From assembly GCF_020535245.1 (NCBI RefSeq), contig NZ_CP084910.1, positions 2,456,501-2,520,500 on the forward strand: a DNA stretch of 64,000 nucleotides, in the 5' to 3' direction. The position numbers and the translations under genes are program-made. The DNA is from Asticcacaulis sp. AND118 (GTDB lineage: Bacteria > Pseudomonadota > Alphaproteobacteria > Caulobacterales > Caulobacteraceae). Under the pieces are notes generated by a model. That model searched no databases. It was not told the DNA's origin and worked only from the letters and a program-made list of their open reading frames with translations. Below, one piece after another: positions 18,791 to 27,115 of the stretch (the first letter of the stretch is position 1; the number at the start of each line of letters is the position of its first letter).

Positions 18791-19464
18791 GGACGTATCC
18801 CCGCCGAGCGCGCGCCGAAGCGTCGGTCGACGACCAGCATGATGATCAGGGCGACGAAGGCGAAGGCCAGCAGCCCGCCGGAAATCAGATGCGCCTCGGC
18901 AAAGTTCAGTTGCTCGACCGCCTGGAAGATGCGGATGGACACCACTTCGGTCTGGCCCGGAATGGCGCCGCCGATCATCAGCACCACGCCGAATTCCCCG
19001 ACCGTGTGGGCAAAGACCAGCAGGGCCGCGGTCACATAGCCACGCCGCGCCTGAGGCAGGGCTACCGACCAGAAGGCGTCCCAAGGCGAGGCGCGCAAGG
19101 TCGCGGCCACCTCCAGCGGACGCGGCCCCATGGCCTCGAACGCATTGCGGATGGGCTGCACCGCGAAGGGCAGCGAATAGACCAGAGACCCGATGACCAG
19201 CCCGGTAAAGGTAAAGGCCAGAGTGCGCACGCCGAAGGGCTGCAACAGCCCCATCAAAGGGCTGTTCGGACCCATGGCGATCAGCAGATAAAAGCCGAGC
19301 ACCGTCGGCGGCAGGACGATGGGGAGGGCGACCACGGCGGCCACCGTATCGCGGAACCACCCGTTCCCTTTTGCCAGCCACCACGCCAGCGGCGTCGCCA
19401 GCACCAGCAGAAGGGGCGTGGTCACGGCGGACAGCAGGAGCGTGACGCGGATGGCCTCCCACAT
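18787..19464 (-). CDS. modB: molybdate ABC transporter permease
   Basis: A 225-residue inner-membrane protein with about five or six membrane helices and the conserved cytoplasmic coupling loop ([23 protein letters not shown]). [11 protein letters not shown] and [13 protein letters not shown] are typical for ModB. The gene starts 4 bases after modA ends and overlaps modC by 4 bases, so the order is modA-modB-modC. Confidence 0.93.
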   Translation of the reverse strand: MWEAIRVTLLLSAVTTPLLLVLATPLAWWLAKGNGWFRDTVAAVVALPIVLPPTVLGFYLLIAMGPNSPLMGLLQPFGVRTLAFTFTGLVIGSLVYSLPFAVQPIRNAFEAMGPRPLEVAATLRASPWDAFWSVALPQARRGYVTAALLVFAHTVGEFGVVLMIGGAIPGQTEVVSIRIFQAVEQLNFAEAHLISGGLLAFAFVALIIMLVVDRRFGARSAGIRP

Positions 19465-19468
19465 GCGG

Positions 19469-20224
19469 TTAGCGAACCTCGTAACCGTGCGAGCGGATGA
19501 TGGTCACCGCCTCCGGCGAGCGCAGGAAAGCCATATAGGCCTTGGCGGCGGGGTTATCCGCGCCGGTCTTGAGCAGCACGGCCTGCTGATCGATGGGGCT
19601 GTAGAGATTGGCCGGCACGACCCACGACGAGCCGCCCTTGCCCTGCGTCTGGGACAGGGCAACGAAACCCAGTTCCGCCGCGCCGGTGGCGATGAAGGTG
19701 TAGGTCTGAGCGATATTGCCGCCCTTGACGATCTTCGATTGCAGACGGTCGTAAAGACCGAGCCTGGTCAGGGTCTCCACCGCCGCCGCGCCGTAAGGGG
19801 CCGCCGCCGGATCGGCGATGGCCAGCTTGTCGAAAGTGCCCTTGCTGAGGACCGCGCCCTTGGCATCGACGCGCTTATCGGCGCTCCACAGCACCAGCTT
19901 GCCATAAGCGTAGACGAAGCGCGTGCCCTTTACCGTCAGGCCGTCGCTGTCGAGCCTGACCGGGCGTTCGGCGTCGGCGCTGAGGAAAACCTCGAACGGC
20001 GCGCCATGCGTGATCTGGGCGTAGAACTGTCCCGACGCGCCGAAGCTCTGCGTGACGGTGTGGCCGGTCTTCTTTTCGAAGGCGGTGGCGATCCGTTTGG
20101 CGGTTTCGGTGAAGTTGGCGGCGACGGCGACCTTGACCTCACCCGCCTGCGCAAACCCGGGCGCGACCAGAAGCGTCAGGGCGAGGCGTAAAGCCAAAGG
20201 CACGGAACGACGGAGGATTTGCAT
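19469..20224 (-). CDS. modA: periplasmic molybdate-binding protein
   Basis: A 251-residue solute-binding protein with a signal peptide ([27 protein letters not shown]). The mature part starts [28 protein letters not shown] and has [24 protein letters not shown], the anion-binding signature of ModA. The start at 20224 gives the best signal peptide, though no strong ribosome site is visible; an upstream in-frame ATG at 20269 lies in the inverted repeat and is less likely. It captures molybdate for ModBC. No Mo-responsive site was recognised in front. Confidence 0.9.
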   Translation of the reverse strand: MQILRRSVPLALRLALTLLVAPGFAQAGEVKVAVAANFTETAKRIATAFEKKTGHTVTQSFGASGQFYAQITHGAPFEVFLSADAERPVRLDSDGLTVKGTRFVYAYGKLVLWSADKRVDAKGAVLSKGTFDKLAIADPAAAPYGAAAVETLTRLGLYDRLQSKIVKGGNIAQTYTFIATGAAELGFVALSQTQGKGGSSWVVPANLYSPIDQQAVLLKTGADNPAAKAYMAFLRSPEAVTIIRSHGYEVR

Positions 20225-20251
20225 GGCTTCATGCTGACATGGCGAAAGAAA

Positions 20252-20342
20252 TTTAGCCACGAAAAACACGAAAAGGCACGCACTTCATTGCGTGACCGCT
20301 TCGCGCGCAGCGTTCGTAATTTTCGTATTGTTCGTGGCTAAA
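20252..20342. repeat. imperfect inverted repeat between aroA and modA
   Basis: Two 23-base arms, 20252-20274 and 20320-20342, pair at 21 of 23 positions (TTTAGCCACGAA... and ...TTCGTGGCTAAA). The 45-base centre holds TTGCGTGACCGC and CGCGCGCAGCG. It fills most of the gap between the aroA end and the modA start. Confidence 0.7.
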
Positions 20343-20344
20343 CT

Positions 20345-21613
20345 TTACGGATGCTTTAACCCAACGCCCAAGCCTTCCAAAACATCCCAGTAGGTTGGAA
20401 AGGTCTTTGACACGCATTTGGGATTGTCGATCACCACGCCCGACATCATCAGCCCGGCAAGCGAGAAGCACATGGCAATGCGGTGGTCGTTATGCGTATC
20501 GATGACCGCCTTGGTGCGCGCGCCGATCAGCGCCGGATCGGCATGGACGATCAGATCATCGCCCTCTTCGTGCGCCAGCCCTGCACGGATCGCGTTCAAA
20601 CCGTCGCACACGGCGCTGACCCGGTCGCATTCCTTGACACGCAGATTCGCGATGCCCACGAAACGCACCGGCGTTGTGTTGAACGCCGCCAGCACGGCCA
20701 GGGTCGGCACGGCGTCCTGCATCTGGGAACCGTCGATCACCGCCGGCATGTTCGGCCAGGTCATGATGACGTCGCGCGCGCGGGCGTCCGGCTGGGTCAG
20801 GGCCGCGGTGTCCATCTGGAAGTCGATCTTGCCCCCCGTCAGCACCTCCGCCGCCCATAGATAGGTGCAGGAGGAGGCATCGGGTTCGATGGGATAATCA
20901 GCCGCCACATAGCCGGTCGGCTCGACGCGCCACACACCGTCCGAGGGCTGGGAGACCTTAGCGCCGAAGGCCTGCATAACGCCCAAGGTCAGGTCGATAT
21001 AGCCGCGCCCGCCGATGCCCTGATCGCCGCGCAACCTCACCTCGACCGCGTTGTCACCGCAGGCCGCCAGCATCAGCAGGGCCGACACATACTGGCTCGA
21101 CAGGCCGGCATCGATTTCCACCACATCGCCGGAAAAGCCGCCACGCGCCTTCACCGTCACCGGCGGGCAGCCGGTCGGGGCCGACACCTCGACCCCCAGC
21201 CGCGTCAGAGCCTCGACCAGCGGCAGGATCGGCCGCTTGCGCATGTGTTCGTCACCATCGATGACCACTTCACCGTCAGCCAGCGCCACCGCCGCCGTCA
21301 GGAAGCGCGTCGCCGTCCCGGCATTGCCGAGGAACAGCGGCTTGGCGGGCGCCTTGAGCTTGCCCAAAGAGCGCAGCTTCACTGTGGTGGCATCTTCGTG
21401 TTCGATCTCAACGCCCATGTCGCGCAGTGCGGTCGCCATATGCACCGTATCGTCGCTGGTCAGCACGCCCGACAGGGTGCTGTCGCCCTTCGCCAGCGCC
21501 GCGACCAGAAACGCCCGGTTGGTCAACGACTTGGAGCCCGGCACTACCACCGAACCGGTGATCGGTCCCGTGACCGGCACGATTTCAAGCTGGGGGAAGG
21601 CGTCGATATTCAT
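20345..21613 (-). CDS. aroA: 3-phosphoshikimate 1-carboxyvinyltransferase (EPSP synthase)
   Basis: A 422-residue cytoplasmic enzyme of the shikimate pathway; it joins shikimate 3-phosphate and phosphoenolpyruvate. The visible motifs are GSKSLTNRAFLVAALA, the PEP-binding LFLGNAGTATRFLTA, DGDEHMRKRPI, the SSQYVSALLMLA segment and RVKECDRV. LGNAGTATR keeps the Gly-Thr-Ala pattern of the usual class I enzyme. The start at MNIDAF (21613) is chosen because upstream residues do not match the family. Confidence 0.95.
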   Translation of the reverse strand: MNIDAFPQLEIVPVTGPITGSVVVPGSKSLTNRAFLVAALAKGDSTLSGVLTSDDTVHMATALRDMGVEIEHEDATTVKLRSLGKLKAPAKPLFLGNAGTATRFLTAAVALADGEVVIDGDEHMRKRPILPLVEALTRLGVEVSAPTGCPPVTVKARGGFSGDVVEIDAGLSSQYVSALLMLAACGDNAVEVRLRGDQGIGGRGYIDLTLGVMQAFGAKVSQPSDGVWRVEPTGYVAADYPIEPDASSCTYLWAAEVLTGGKIDFQMDTAALTQPDARARDVIMTWPNMPAVIDGSQMQDAVPTLAVLAAFNTTPVRFVGIANLRVKECDRVSAVCDGLNAIRAGLAHEEGDDLIVHADPALIGARTKAVIDTHNDHRIAMCFSLAGLMMSGVVIDNPKCVSKTFPTYWDVLEGLGVGLKHP

Positions 21614-21802
21614 GGGAACAGGCTCCGGTGTATCGGCGCTTCCTAAACACCTATGGCCGTTTCGTAAAGGGCGCGACGAAAGGCCGCTCACGCGGATGCA
21701 ATTGTTTTCATTGCATTTGAAACCGAACGCGCACGAAAACCTGACTAATGCTATCGGATAAAACCGTTGTCAGGACAGTTTCAATTGCGTAAGACCCAGT
21801 TT

Positions 21803-21815
21803 AAAATCATTCTCA
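21803..21815. promoter_or_regulatory. possible Fur-type site upstream of feoA
   Basis: The stretch around AAAATCATTCTCA matches 10 of 13 positions of a GATAATCATTATC Fur half. It lies about 40 bases before the feoA start, where an iron-dependent repressor is expected. The match is moderate and based on the E. coli consensus. Confidence 0.35.
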
Positions 21816-21853
21816 CTTGCAAGTTTGCGGATTTTTTGACTGGCGTCCCCGAT

Positions 21854-22090
21854 ATGAAACTCAGCGATCTGCCCCTGAACACTGCCGCCATCGTCGTCGA
21901 TGTCGCCGATCTCGGCACCGACGACCGCGTAGGCCGCCGCCTGCGCGAACTCGGCTTCGTCGCCGACGAGCCGGTGAAGGTGGTAGCCAAGGGGCCGTTC
22001 GGGGCCGAGCCTCTGCTGATCCAGATCGGTTTCACCCGCTTCGCGCTGCGCCGCGCCGAAGCCGAACGCGTCGACGTGCGTAAAGCGTAA
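21854..22090 (+). CDS. feoA: FeoA ferrous-iron transport accessory protein
   Basis: A 78-residue SH3-like cytosolic protein that supports FeoB: MKLSDLPLNTAAIV, a DRVGRRLRELGFV helix, then VKVVAKGPFGAEPLLIQIGFTRFALRRAEAERV, the full FeoA pattern. The ATG at 21854 is chosen because the residues before it are not conserved. The gene ends 16 bases before feoB. Confidence 0.93.
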   Translation: MKLSDLPLNTAAIVVDVADLGTDDRVGRRLRELGFVADEPVKVVAKGPFGAEPLLIQIGFTRFALRRAEAERVDVRKA

Positions 22091-22106
22091 GAGGGGATTG
22101 CCTGAG

Positions 22107-23939
22107 ATGTCCGGAATGTTGATCGCGCTCGTCGGGAACCCGAATTGCGGCAAGACCGCCCTGTTCAACCAGCTCACCGGCGCGCGGCAAAAGGTCGCCA
22201 ACTTCGCCGGCGTGACGGTCGAGCGCAAGGAGGGCAGCTTCACCGCCCCGTCCGGCCGCACGGTCAAGGTGCTGGACCTGCCCGGCGCCTACAGCCTCGA
22301 TGCGCTGGGTCCTGACGAAGTGATCACCCGCGACGTTTGTCTGGGCAAGGTGACCGAGGTCGGCGCGCCCGACGTGATCGTCTGCGTCGCTGACGCCACC
22401 AATCTGCGCCTGCACCTGCGCTTCGTTCTGGAAATCCGTAAGCTGGGCCGCCCGATGGTGCTGGCGCTCAACATGATGGATGCGGCCAAAAAGCGCGGCA
22501 TCCATATCGATCAGGAACAGCTTCAGGCCAAGCTGGGCGTCCCGGTCATTCAGACCATCGCCATCGCCAACGGCGGCGCAAAGCACCTGATCGAGCATAT
22601 TGACACCCAGACCATCGAGGCCCCCAGGGCCGCCGAAACCGGGCGCGACGTGCACATCGAAGTGCGCGACATCCTCAACGCCGCCGTCACCATGCCGAGC
22701 TTCACCGCGAAGCTCGACGATCAGATGGACGCTGTCCTCCTCAATCCTGTCTTCGGCCTGCCGATTCTGGCGGCACTGATGTTCGTGGTGTTTCAGGCCG
22801 TGTTTGCCTGGGCCACGCCGCTGATGGACGGCATCGAAGGCTTCTTCGGCTGGGCGGCGGAGATCGTGCGCGGCTACATGCCCGAAGGCCTGCTGCAAAG
22901 CTTCATCGCCGACGCCATGATCAGCGGGGTCGGTTCGGTGCTGGTCTTCCTGCCGCAGATCCTCATCCTGTTCTTCTTCATCCTGATCCTCGAAGAGTCG
23001 GGCTATCTCCCGCGCGCCGCCTTCCTGCTCGATACGCTGATGGCGCGGGCGGGCCTGACCGGGAGGGCCTTCATTCCGTTGCTGTCGTCGTTCGCCTGCG
23101 CCATTCCGGGCGTCATGGCTACGCGTTCGATCCACGACATCCGCGACCGTCTGACCACCATCATGATCGCCCCGCTGATGACCTGTTCGGCGCGCCTGCC
23201 GGTCTACGCCCTGCTCATCGCCGCCTTCATCCCCGAACGTCAGGTCTGGGGTATCCTCAGCTTTCAGGGCCTCGTCCTGTTCGGCCTCTATATTGCGGGC
23301 ATCCTGTCGGCCCTGATCGTGGCGTGGGTGATGAAGCTCCTGCGCAAGGACAAGACCCCGGCCATGCTGCTGATGGAGCTGCCGTCCTACCGCCTGCCCA
23401 ATCCGCGCAATCTGGCGCTGGGCCTGTGGGAGCGCGCCGGCATCTTTATGCGGAGAATTACCGGCGTCATCTTCGCCGCCAATACGCTGCTGTGGGTGCT
23501 GGCCACCTTCCCCAAGCCGCCCGCCGACGCCACCCTGCCCGATATCGACTATTCTTTCGCCGGCATGATCGGCCACGCCATCGAGCCCATCTTCCGCCCC
23601 ATCGGCTTCACGTGGGAAATCTGTATCGCCCTCATCCCCGGCATGGCCGCGCGTGAAGTCGCTGTCTCGGCGCTGGGGACGGTCTACGCCATTTCGGGCT
23701 CGGAAGATGCCGTAGCCAATCAGTTGCAAGCGACCGTCGCCTCGCAATGGTCGCTGGCCACCGGCTTCTCGCTGCTGGCCTGGTACATCTTCGCGCCGCA
23801 GTGCCTGTCGACCCTGGCCGTCATCAAGCGCGAAACCAATTCGTGGAAGTTCGTCGGCCTGACCACGGCCTACCTGTTCGCGCTGGCCTATCTGGCCTCG
23901 TTCCTCACCTATACGCTGACAAAGATGGTGGCCGGATGA
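22107..23939 (+). CDS. feoB: ferrous-iron transporter FeoB
   Basis: A 610-residue inner-membrane iron(II) importer. The N-terminal GTPase has G1 GNPNCGKT (residues 10-17), G3 DLPG and G4 NMMD. The membrane part has the Gate motifs (PLMTCSARLPVY, and AREVAVSALGTVYA with IAGMAAREV-like context). The start at 22107 has GAGGGG at a good distance; a TTG at 22098 is too close to it. It is shorter than E. coli FeoB (773), mostly through shorter loops and C-terminus. It overlaps the next gene by ATGA. Confidence 0.95.
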   Translation: MSGMLIALVGNPNCGKTALFNQLTGARQKVANFAGVTVERKEGSFTAPSGRTVKVLDLPGAYSLDALGPDEVITRDVCLGKVTEVGAPDVIVCVADATNLRLHLRFVLEIRKLGRPMVLALNMMDAAKKRGIHIDQEQLQAKLGVPVIQTIAIANGGAKHLIEHIDTQTIEAPRAAETGRDVHIEVRDILNAAVTMPSFTAKLDDQMDAVLLNPVFGLPILAALMFVVFQAVFAWATPLMDGIEGFFGWAAEIVRGYMPEGLLQSFIADAMISGVGSVLVFLPQILILFFFILILEESGYLPRAAFLLDTLMARAGLTGRAFIPLLSSFACAIPGVMATRSIHDIRDRLTTIMIAPLMTCSARLPVYALLIAAFIPERQVWGILSFQGLVLFGLYIAGILSALIVAWVMKLLRKDKTPAMLLMELPSYRLPNPRNLALGLWERAGIFMRRITGVIFAANTLLWVLATFPKPPADATLPDIDYSFAGMIGHAIEPIFRPIGFTWEICIALIPGMAAREVAVSALGTVYAISGSEDAVANQLQATVASQWSLATGFSLLAWYIFAPQCLSTLAVIKRETNSWKFVGLTTAYLFALAYLASFLTYTLTKMVAG

Positions 23940-24151
23940 GCTACGACCTGATCCAAACCCTTATCGTGGCTGCCATCGTGGCACTGGCCGCCGTGATGAT
24001 GGCGCGCCGCCTGTTCCCCAAAGCGTCGCAGGCGGTCGCCGGGCGTCTGGGGCTCAAGCCCGCCAGGAAGCCCGCCGCCGGCTGCGACTCCGGCTGTTCG
24101 TCGTGCAATGGCTGTAAGGCGCTGAATTTCGACCTGCCACCGAAGACCTAG
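23936..24151 (+). CDS. FeoB-associated Cys-rich membrane protein
   Basis: A 71-residue protein with one N-terminal membrane helix (LIQTLIVAAIVALAAVMM), a basic stretch and a cysteine cluster CDSGCSSCNGC. Small proteins with this layout often follow feoB and take the place of FeoC; the cysteines may bind iron or an Fe-S cluster. It overlaps feoB by ATGA. Its TAG stop is formed by the TA target site and the first G of the insertion sequence; without the element the stop would be TAA, so the protein is unchanged. Confidence 0.8.
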   Translation: MSYDLIQTLIVAAIVALAAVMMARRLFPKASQAVAGRLGLKPARKPAAGCDSGCSSCNGCKALNFDLPPKT

Positions 24152-24999
24152 GCTCAGGCCCTATTAATTAACACGAGGGATTCCCAAAGGGTGGGTGATG
24201 TGATTCACTTTTGGAAGGAGGTGGATCATGGATGAAGTGTTTTTGCTGTCTGAGGTGCAATTCAACCGGATACGCCGGTATTTTCCGTTGTCGCACGGCG
24301 TTCCTCGCGTGGATGATCTGCGCGTGGTCAGCGGGATTATTTACGTTATAAAACATGGTCTTCAGTGGAAGGATGCCCCCAAGGGCTATGGTCCGCACAA
24401 GACGCTTTATAACCGTTTCATGCGCTGGAGCCGGATGGGCGTTTTCAATAGGGTTTTCACCGCTCTGGCCTCGCAGGCTGGTGATCCGGAGCAACTGATT
24501 ATCGACGCCACGCATCTCAAAGCCCACCGCACCGCAGCCAGTCTGCTAAAAAAAGGGGATTTCCCCGCCTTCTCGGACGCACCAAAGGCGGCCTGAACTC
24601 CAAACTTCATGCGGTTACCGACCCGCGCGGCAGGCCTATCCGCCTGTTGCTGACCGCCGGACAGGTCAGCGACTTCAAGGGCGCAGCCTTGTTGTTGGAT
24701 ACACTGCCCAAAGCAAAAACTTTGCTGGGCGATCGGGGATATGACGCCAACTGGTTCCGTAACGCTCTGAAAGGTAAGGGAATAAATCTCTGCATCCCTT
24801 CAAAGCGTAATCGAAAAGTTCAGATCGAGCATGACAAAATACTCTATAAGCAACGCCATAAGGTCGAAAACATGTTCGCCAAACTCAAGGACTGGCGGCG
24901 CGTACACACTCGATACGACCGCTGTGCCCACACTTTCTTCTCTGCCATACTCATCGCCGCTACCGTCATCTTCTGGCTCTGATCAATGAGTCCTGAGCC
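24151..24999 (+). mobile_element. IS5-family insertion sequence (IS427-like group)
   Basis: An 849-bp element flanked by a TA duplication (24149-24150 and 25000-25001). The terminal inverted repeats start with GGCTCAGG and agree at 15 of the first 20 positions. Inside is a transposase in two frames joined at an A7 slippery run. TA duplication, size and two-frame layout fit the IS427 group of IS5. The copy looks intact. Group assignment is from memory of family features, not from a search. Confidence 0.82.
24228..24982 (+). CDS. IS5-family transposase, two frames joined by -1 frameshift
   Basis: Frame one runs 24228-24596 (122 residues, MDEVFLLSEVQFNRIRRYFP..) and contains the first catalytic Asp in IIDATHLKAHRTAAS. 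Frame two runs to 24982 and contains Asp in LLGDRGYD and Glu in QRHKVENMFAKLKDW, completing a DDE set. The join lies at CTAAAAAAAGGG (24546-24557): slipping back one base on the seven A residues fuses LLKK to RGFPRLLGRTKGGLNSKLHA, matching the family. GGAAGGAGGTGGATC before the ATG is a strong ribosome binding site. Without the shift the product is a 122-residue fragment. Confidence 0.85.
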
Positions 25000-25035
25000 T
25001 AATTCCCTCGAACTGACCTTACCGGAATTCCGGGC

Positions 25036-25063
25036 AAAAAAAAGCCGCGCATTGCGGCGCGGC
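25036..25063 (-). terminator. rho-independent terminator of the candidate small RNA (minus strand)
   Basis: On the minus strand GCCGCGC / GCGCGGC form a 7-bp stem with a CGCAAT loop, followed by eight T. No minus-strand protein gene lies between it and 25.77 kb, so it must end an otherwise unknown transcript. Confidence 0.8.
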
Positions 25064-25200
25064 CTTAAAGTTTACAGGGAGGAAACGCCCAGGAAGGGCA
25101 ATCAGCGCCGAAGCGCTGAACATCTCCAATTTAGTTTGCGACGCAGCAAAACGCAAGGCCTGATGCGTTAAGCATCTTCAACAAAAGTTACAAAAGCAAT
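25036..25200 (-). ncRNA. candidate small RNA with stacked anti-Shine-Dalgarno hairpin loops
   Basis: Read on the minus strand, three hairpins follow each other and end in the terminator at 25036-25063. First, TCAGCGC TTCG GCGCTGA (25102-25119), a 7-bp stem with a UUCG tetraloop. Second, GCCC TTCCT GGGC (25087-25099). Third, GTTT CCTCCCTGT AAAC (25070-25086), whose loop is complementary to a Shine-Dalgarno sequence. This order resembles the alphaproteobacterial RNAs with CCUCC loops (cuckoo/CcsR type). The 5' end is uncertain; 25200 is a rough limit. A 34-codon frame starting MFSASALIALPG after TTGGAG overlaps it and is the main alternative. Function is inferred. Confidence 0.6.
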
Positions 25201-25235
25201 TGTGTCTGTGATTGCAGCGCAGCACATAATTTCCC

Positions 25236-25332
25236 AGAGCGCTTCCCGCCAAAGTGGGCACCCTTTTAGGAAAGGAAGCGCGCGAAAATAAAACTTAGAG
25301 CCACGATCCGGCTGAACCGGATCGAGGTTCTA
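25236..25332. repeat. diverged palindromic half-element plus GATCCGG palindrome
   Basis: 25236-25284 is a diverged relative of the first hairpin of the 100-bp element (AAAGTGGGCACC conserved). It is followed by TAGAGCC-CGATCCGG ctgaa CCGGATCG-GG-TCTA (25294-25333), with a perfect GATCCGG/CCGGATC core at 25305-25323. The complete 100-bp element starts immediately after it. Confidence 0.65.
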
Positions 25333-25433
25333 GAGCGAGATGATTTTAAAGTGGAAACATCATCTCGCTCTCAGTTTTTGAGTGGTCGCGCAATTTTTCC
25401 GAAAAGGGGTGCCCACTTTAGCGGATTGCGCTC
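25333..25433 (-). mobile_element. 100-bp palindromic element, copy A (inverted)
   Basis: Two hairpins in tandem: one built on GCGCAATCCG..CGG-AAAATTGCGC with AAAGTGGGCACC in its arm, one built on GAGCGAGATGAT..ATCATCTCGCTC. Ends are GAGCG/CGCTC, and TA stands on both sides (25331-25332, 25434-25435). It is in opposite orientation to the other three copies. It resembles the short palindromic elements with GTGGGCACCAC seen in many rhizobia and relatives. Confidence 0.8.
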
Positions 25434-25524
25434 TAAGCTCATCCTTATAAACCGGGGGTCTTTCGGCACTGCGGATTACCTCGGTCAGACGCATAGTCTG
25501 ACGATCATCCGAAAGGAGTTCGTA

Positions 25525-25764
25525 ATGAGCTATCCCGAAGACCCGTTACATGCCCGCGGTGACGACGTCACCCGCGCCGGCCCCGAAGGCCCCGGCAACC
25601 TGCCTAAGCGTCGCCTGCCGTGGGGCGTCATTTCCTTGCTGGCAGTCATTGCCGGCTTTCTGATCGCTTTCACCGCCATGAACCGCGACAGTCCCACGGC
25701 CAAGGGGCCCGATGCCGCCTACGACGCCAACCGCGTCGAGGAGACCGGCACGTCGCATCCTTAG
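25525..25764 (+). CDS. small single-span membrane protein, hypothetical
   Basis: A 79-residue protein with a polar N-terminus, one membrane helix (WGVISLLAVIAGFLIAFTAM) and a short polar tail rich in D, A and T. The start at 25525 has GAAAGGAG at ideal distance. It converges with the purine permease, 5 bases between stops. It does not match a family I know; a role cannot be given. Confidence 0.75.
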   Translation: MSYPEDPLHARGDDVTRAGPEGPGNLPKRRLPWGVISLLAVIAGFLIAFTAMNRDSPTAKGPDAAYDANRVEETGTSHP

Positions 25765-25769
25765 CGGGC

Positions 25770-27089
25770 TCAACCCGCACTGAGCCAAACAAACCGCGCG
25801 ACAAACAGCCCGGCCAACACCAGCAGCAGCCAGTCGCTCAGGCGGGCCCGACCGCGCAACAACTTGATGACCACATAGGCCGTGATGCCGAAGGCCAAAC
25901 CGTTGGCGATGGAGAAGGTCAGCGGTATCCCGATCAGGATCAGGAAGGCCGGGACCGAGACCAGCGCGTCGTCCCAGTCGATTTCCTTCAGCGGCGCCAT
26001 CATCAGCGCGCCGACAATGATCAGGGCGGGCGCGGTGGCGGCCGTCGGAATGAACTGCGCATAGGGCGCGAAAAACAGCGCCACAAGGAACAGCAGACCC
26101 GTCACCACCGCCGTCAGCCCGGTGCGTCCGCCTTCGGCCACGCCCGCCGCGCTTTCGATATAGCTGGTGACGGTCGAGGTGCCCATGGCCGCCCCGGCCA
26201 TGGTGGCCACGGAGTCGGTGAACAGTATCTTGTTGAGGCGCGGAATGGTGCCGTCAGGCTGCATCAGGCCCGCACGCTTCGATACGCCGACCAGCGTGCC
26301 GACATTGTCGAACAGGTCGACAAACAGAAATACGAAGATGATTTCGAGGATGCCGAAGCCGGTCTTGCCGAGGTCCAGCGCCGCGGGAATATCCAGCGCA
26401 AAAGCCGTCGCCGTCAGCGATTTCAGGTCATAGGGCGTCGGTTGATAGGTCACGAGCCCGACGCCCCAGGCGACGGCGGTCGTAACCAGAATTCCGATCA
26501 GCACCGCGCCCTTGATACGCCAGGCGCTCAGCACCGCGATAATCAGCAAACCCAGCAGGGCCAGAGCCGCAGACGGGGCCTTGAGGTCGCCCAGCGCCAC
26601 CGTGGTGGCCGGATTGGCGACGATGATCCCCGCCTCTTTCAGACCGATAAAGGCGATGAACAGGCCGATGCCGCCCGCCACGGCGGCGAACAAAGGCTTG
26701 GGGATGGCGTTGACGATCATCTGCCGCACGCCGCCCAGCGTCAGCAGCAGGAAGCACACGCCCGACAGAAAGACGCAGCCCAGCGCCGTCTCCCACGGCA
26801 GGCCCATGCCTTTGACCACGGTGAAGGTGAAATAGGCGTTGAGCCCCATGCCGGGCGCCATGGCCAGCGGGTAGTTGGCGACCATGCCCATCAGGATCGA
26901 GGCGAAGGCCGCGGAGGCACAGGTCGCCGCCGCCACTGCCGCCAGCGGCATGCCGGTCTGCGACAGGATGGCCGGATTGACCAGCACGATATAGGCCATG
27001 GTCAGGAAGGTGGTGAAACCGGCCATGACCTCGGTGCGCACATTGGTCCCCTGCGCGCTCAGGCCGAAATATCTGTCGAGAAAGCCCAT
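25770..27089 (-). CDS. purine permease, NCS2/AzgA type
   Basis: A 439-residue inner-membrane transporter with about 12 to 14 hydrophobic segments. It has the AzgA/GhxP-type pattern: RTEVMAGFTTFLTMAYIVLVNPAIL, NYPLAMAPGMGLNAYF, IFVFLFVDLFDNVGTLVGVSKRAG and GTSTVTSYIESAAGVAEGGRTGLTA. Such proteins import adenine, hypoxanthine or guanine with protons. The start MGFLDRYFG at 27089 has GGGGA in front. The exported nucleosidase gene ends 26 bases upstream on the same strand, so the two likely form an operon for purine salvage. Confidence 0.9.
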   Translation of the reverse strand: MGFLDRYFGLSAQGTNVRTEVMAGFTTFLTMAYIVLVNPAILSQTGMPLAAVAAATCASAAFASILMGMVANYPLAMAPGMGLNAYFTFTVVKGMGLPWETALGCVFLSGVCFLLLTLGGVRQMIVNAIPKPLFAAVAGGIGLFIAFIGLKEAGIIVANPATTVALGDLKAPSAALALLGLLIIAVLSAWRIKGAVLIGILVTTAVAWGVGLVTYQPTPYDLKSLTATAFALDIPAALDLGKTGFGILEIIFVFLFVDLFDNVGTLVGVSKRAGLMQPDGTIPRLNKILFTDSVATMAGAAMGTSTVTSYIESAAGVAEGGRTGLTAVVTGLLFLVALFFAPYAQFIPTAATAPALIIVGALMMAPLKEIDWDDALVSVPAFLILIGIPLTFSIANGLAFGITAYVVIKLLRGRARLSDWLLLVLAGLFVARFVWLSAG

Positions 27090-27115
27090 ATCGTCCCCGC
27101 TGAAAAGCTGCCCGG

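Larger units (their letters stand above)
25002..25524. other. 523-base non-coding interval between the IS and the 79-residue gene
   Basis: From left to right it holds the minus-strand terminator and candidate small RNA (25036-25200), a diverged palindromic half-element (25236-25284), a 40-base palindrome (25294-25333) and a full 100-bp palindromic element (25333-25433). The rest, 25434-25524, is the leader of the next gene with GAAAGGAG as ribosome site. No convincing protein gene was found. Confidence 0.7.

Noticed and set aside
18104-19462. A single 452-residue ABC protein covering modB and modC
   Set aside because: Only the last 228 residues are ModC; the front part is modB read in the wrong frame. 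ModB is in its proper frame from 19464 to 18787.
22032-23747. 571-codon open frame antisense to feoB
   Set aside because: Composition rich in H, Q, D and R and no motif; feoB is unambiguous on the other strand.
24986-25171. 61-codon plus-strand frame beyond the insertion sequence
   Set aside because: It begins inside the element's right end and reads through the minus-strand terminator and hairpins; no ribosome site.
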